From contig NZ_JFHE01000031.1 of assembly GCF_000698555.1 (NCBI RefSeq), positions 1 to 63,299 of the forward strand: a DNA stretch of 63,299 bases, read 5' to 3'. Positions 60,891-63,299 of this stretch are shown piece by piece. A program made the translations under genes and the position numbers. Every line of letters starts with the position of its first letter. Position 1 is the first letter of the stretch. The notes beneath the pieces were generated by a model. It saw only the letters and a program-made list of their open reading frames with translations, did not search any database and was not told the origin of the DNA. The stretch comes from Caballeronia grimmiae. GTDB lineage: Bacteria > Pseudomonadota > Gammaproteobacteria > Burkholderiales > Burkholderiaceae.

Positions 60891-62759
60891 TCATTCCGGG
60901 GTGGCCTCGAGCTTTGTAGCAGCAGCCCCGTCGCCATCCGTGGAGGGCGGCGTGACCTGTGGCAGCCCTGACGGTGACAAATCTAGCCGGGGCTCAAGAT
61001 CGCTCATGGGGAACTCTTTGGATTCGCCGACGACGTGGCAGCCGTAGAGAAAATCATCACCAATCCAGCGCTTTTCGCGCGCGATACCGTCGAGCGCAAA
61101 GCGGAAGGTGAGCTGGGTCGACAGATCTTCCCAGTCCTCCGGCGTCAAGTGCAGGGCAGAAATCCAGTCGTGGACATATCGGCATTCATCGAAGGCGATG
61201 ACATCCATGAACATTGACGTCACCTTGGCCTCGGCAACATAGCGAAACCGCTTGCACTCCCTAACGTTCGGGTGAGCCGGATAGGCAAGCTGCGCAAATA
61301 CGGGATAGAAGCCGATCTCCGTTGTCGGCACGTCGCACAACATCGGCATGTTGTCCCGGTACGGAAAGTCTCCAATGCGCCGCATCGCCGGCGTCCAAAG
61401 GGACTGGTCGTGACGCCATGCATAGAAGAGCGCGATCAAGTCTTCAAGCTTCTTGCCTTCAGCTTTGAGCTCGTTCTGCTCGACTTTTCCAAGCAGCCCC
61501 CCACGCCACGTCCTGACTAGACTCTCCGCACCTTTGCGGACGGCCGCGAACTCCGTCGCCCCTTCATAGCGGCCGCACGCCGCCATTGTCCAGATCAGTG
61601 AAAAGAATTCGGGATTGCAGATAGCGTCACCGTCGGTCTCCCAGTCCTGGGTTGGGTGACTTTCGAGCTCGGCTTGGACCCATGAGTTGCAGTCTGCATC
61701 ACCTGGGACGTTTGGCAAGGCAGCAGAAGTCTCTTGACCACAGTCGACTTTAGCCTCTTCGCCCTCAGCTACGTCCGGCTTGAAGACCACGAGTCGCTTA
61801 CCTCGCCTGATAGAACTCTTCAGGTCGGCATCAAATGCGACCCGCCAAAGATCCCCTGACATGAGTCGAGACATGGGCGCGACGATGGTCGCGAGATCCA
61901 TCAGGCTACGAGTAATGAATTGCCCGTAGTAATGCTCAAAATTCGTCTTCACCTCGTCGATGAAATCCTTTGGCGGATCGTCATCGTCAATCTCATCCTC
62001 GGCACTTGGCGAGTAGTTGAAGATGTAGCCGTGAGTCGGCGGGCCTTCAATGGAGCCACCGTTCTTCGACTCCATAAAGCTCTTGGGGTAGAGATACGCT
62101 CCGATCAAGAAACTATAGCGGTCGAGCACGCCGGATTGGGACGTGTCAGGGCAGGCGAAGTTGCTGACCAGCACTCCAAGTGGCGCCAAAGCCGAGTGCC
62201 GAAACATGGTCGCTAAGGCGCGCAGCGTATTAGATTCTTTGCTCGGGAAGGCTCCGCAGGCATCAAAGTAGATGATGTCGAATCGGCGAGGCGTGCCGAT
62301 GAAGAAGTCCTCGATTCCCACCGGGATGAACTTGATTCCTCTCGCGCGCAGCTCTCGAAGCTTTTCCAGACCGGCGTCCGCAGTCTCCTCATCAATCTCG
62401 AATGCCCAAATGTTCTCGGGACGAACACCTAGCTCCAGCAACACCGACATGTCATTACTGGGCTCCGGTCCAGCGAGGTAGGCGACTGTGATTTCGGACG
62501 ACGTTCGGGTGCCTACCGTTTGAAGGCGGAAGCTGCGCCAAGACTCGAGATCCTTAGGCTCGCACGCAAGTGCCACAGCGCGGTCGCCGTAAAACTTGTC
62601 TTGGAACAAATGATCACGAATGCGCTTCGTGTGGTCTGCCGGAACGATCGCAGCATTCTCTCGTCTTGAGGTGATCAGTTCCACCGCATGAGAAAGGGCC
62701 TGGCGACGCACATCGTTTTTTGTCGGCTGGTCGTACGAGACTTTATGCGGATCGGACAT
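60891..62759 (-). CDS. Large methyltransferase-like protein of unknown role
   Basis: A 622-aa protein. Residues ~88-175 look like a class I SAM-dependent methyltransferase fold: the loop VAYLAGPEPSNDMSVLLELG (92-111) in the motif I position, an acidic ribose-binding residue in AFEIDEET (119-126), and RFDIIYFDACGAF (159-171) where motif IV would be. The canonical GxGxG and NPPY/DPPY are absent, so catalysis is uncertain. The remaining ~440 residues are not recognised; there are no membrane segments. It is a single gene between a zincin-like gene and a tyrosine recombinase, a typical place for defence genes. Confidence 0.6.
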   Translation of the reverse strand: MSDPHKVSYDQPTKNDVRRQALSHAVELITSRRENAAIVPADHTKRIRDHLFQDKFYGDRAVALACEPKDLESWRSFRLQTVGTRTSSEITVAYLAGPEPSNDMSVLLELGVRPENIWAFEIDEETADAGLEKLRELRARGIKFIPVGIEDFFIGTPRRFDIIYFDACGAFPSKESNTLRALATMFRHSALAPLGVLVSNFACPDTSQSGVLDRYSFLIGAYLYPKSFMESKNGGSIEGPPTHGYIFNYSPSAEDEIDDDDPPKDFIDEVKTNFEHYYGQFITRSLMDLATIVAPMSRLMSGDLWRVAFDADLKSSIRRGKRLVVFKPDVAEGEEAKVDCGQETSAALPNVPGDADCNSWVQAELESHPTQDWETDGDAICNPEFFSLIWTMAACGRYEGATEFAAVRKGAESLVRTWRGGLLGKVEQNELKAEGKKLEDLIALFYAWRHDQSLWTPAMRRIGDFPYRDNMPMLCDVPTTEIGFYPVFAQLAYPAHPNVRECKRFRYVAEAKVTSMFMDVIAFDECRYVHDWISALHLTPEDWEDLSTQLTFRFALDGIAREKRWIGDDFLYGCHVVGESKEFPMSDLEPRLDLSPSGLPQVTPPSTDGDGAAATKLEATPE

Positions 62760-63076
62760 TGATGACTTTCGAAATGGAGCTCAGCTTGCGCACGACATTG
62801 CGCAGGAGACACTGCGGGATTTTGAGCCGTGATATTTATGTTCGGCTAGTCTAACCGAAAGCGGTCATCGTTGAACGACTGCACCCGGCCGGGTTGAGGC
62901 ACCGCCACATGCATTTTGCTCGCCGGAAACCGGCCATCGAGCGGGGGCGGACGAGACCTTAGCTGTTCAAACTGGACGGCGACCTCGACCGGCGGCTCGT
63001 GGCTGAGAGGAGCGGCGCGCTAAAAGCGCGAGGCGGCCGCAGCGACCAACAGCCTGTCGCACGGCCGCGGGACCTC
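62760..63076. other. Intergenic region, no gene seen
   Basis: It holds the presumed promoter of the leftward methyltransferase-like gene. A short GC-rich hairpin (GGCGCGC TAAAA GCGCG) lies around 63014-63030. Nothing else is supported. Confidence 0.4.
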
Positions 63077-63299
63077 TTAGATCTCAGTTTGCTCGGAGAT
63101 CTCAAGCGCATCGTCGACCTCTATACCGAGGTATCGAACGGTGCTTTCGAGTTTGCTATGCCCAAGCAGAAGTTGAACTGCTCTCAGGTTCTTCGTTCGC
63201 TTGTAGATCAATGTCGCCTTTGTCCGCCGCTTCGAATGTGCGCCGTAGGCGGTCGGATCCAGGCCGACTGCGGCGACCCATTGATGTACCTTCCGGGCG
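63077..63299 (-). CDS. Tyrosine recombinase, C-terminal part
   Basis: The last 73 codons of a leftward integrase; the rest is beyond the window. Reading leftward: ARKVHQWVAAVGLDPTAYGA, then HSKRRTKATLIYKRTKNLRA, then VQLLLGHSKLESTVRYLGIE, then VDDALEISEQTEI. The catalytic His-x-x-Arg (HSKR), the second His (LLGHSK) and the nucleophile Tyr (TVRYLG) are all present. This is the third tyrosine recombinase of the window and may mobilise the 58.8-63 kb genes or mark an island boundary. Confidence 0.9.
   Translation of the reverse strand, partial: ARKVHQWVAAVGLDPTAYGAHSKRRTKATLIYKRTKNLRAVQLLLGHSKLESTVRYLGIEVDDALEISEQTEI

Overview
The window reads as accessory DNA from a Burkholderiaceae bacterium (Paraburkholderia/Caballeronia/Burkholderia type). 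The support is high GC with strong third-position bias in most genes, two DUF4148 secreted proteins, a DUF3701-type long tyrosine recombinase and Burkholderia-like paralogues. No species name can be given. A complete plasmid backbone is present (iteron origin, Rep_3 initiator, ParAB with a centromere array, a second ParM/ParR system, SSB, primase). The left edge, however, is a branched-chain amino acid ABC transporter that is normally chromosomal or chromid-borne. I cannot tell from the window whether this is a plasmid/chromid or a plasmid integrated into a chromosome.

Layout. 1-1.2 kb: livG (partial) and livF, closed by a strong terminator. 1.4-13.5 kb: mosaic accessory genes. These are a three-gene operon with a DNA methylase-helicase fusion (possible DarB-like antirestriction), zinc-ribbon and Lar-like small genes, a truncated DUF1173 gene, and a metabolic patch of two SDR proteins, DUF2269 and DUF4148. 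13.57-44.26 kb: a 30.5-kb module bounded by two near-identical inverted sites. Each site is a 49-bp core plus a 20-bp perfect palindrome about 50 bp outside it. The module holds a tyrosine recombinase whose last codons lie inside the left site, ParM/ParR, primase, SSB, several small genes, a NERD protein, a coiled-coil protein, a single-chain FlhD-FlhC-like regulator and a CAP-domain lipoprotein. It ends with a 14-gene leftward operon for a type IVB pilus (PilV,S,R,Q,P,O,N, TcpQ, lytic transglycosylases) led by VirB8, VirB9 and VirB10 homologues. 44.9-51.5 kb: replicon core of 14 iterons in both orientations, Rep, a 51-bp-period palindromic centromere array, ParA, ParB and a ParB-like protein. 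51.5-58.6 kb: a LexA-box-controlled small gene, DUF4148, ParDE and RES-Xre toxin-antitoxin pairs, a 603-aa tyrosine recombinase next to a 28-bp 11-6-11 inverted repeat, and regulator-like genes. 58.8-63.3 kb: a frameshifted gene, a zincin-motif protein, a large methyltransferase-like protein and the 3' end of another tyrosine recombinase.

How it may work together (inference): the FlhDC-like fusion is positioned as an activator of the pilus/VirB operon, by analogy with SetCD/AcaCD of conjugative elements. The recombinase and its two inverted sites could flip the whole 30-kb module, including the sequence upstream of virB8. VirB4, VirB6, VirB11, VirD4 and a relaxase are all absent from the window. 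The operon is therefore either one part of a split conjugation system or a pilus machine that has recruited a VirB8-9-10 core.
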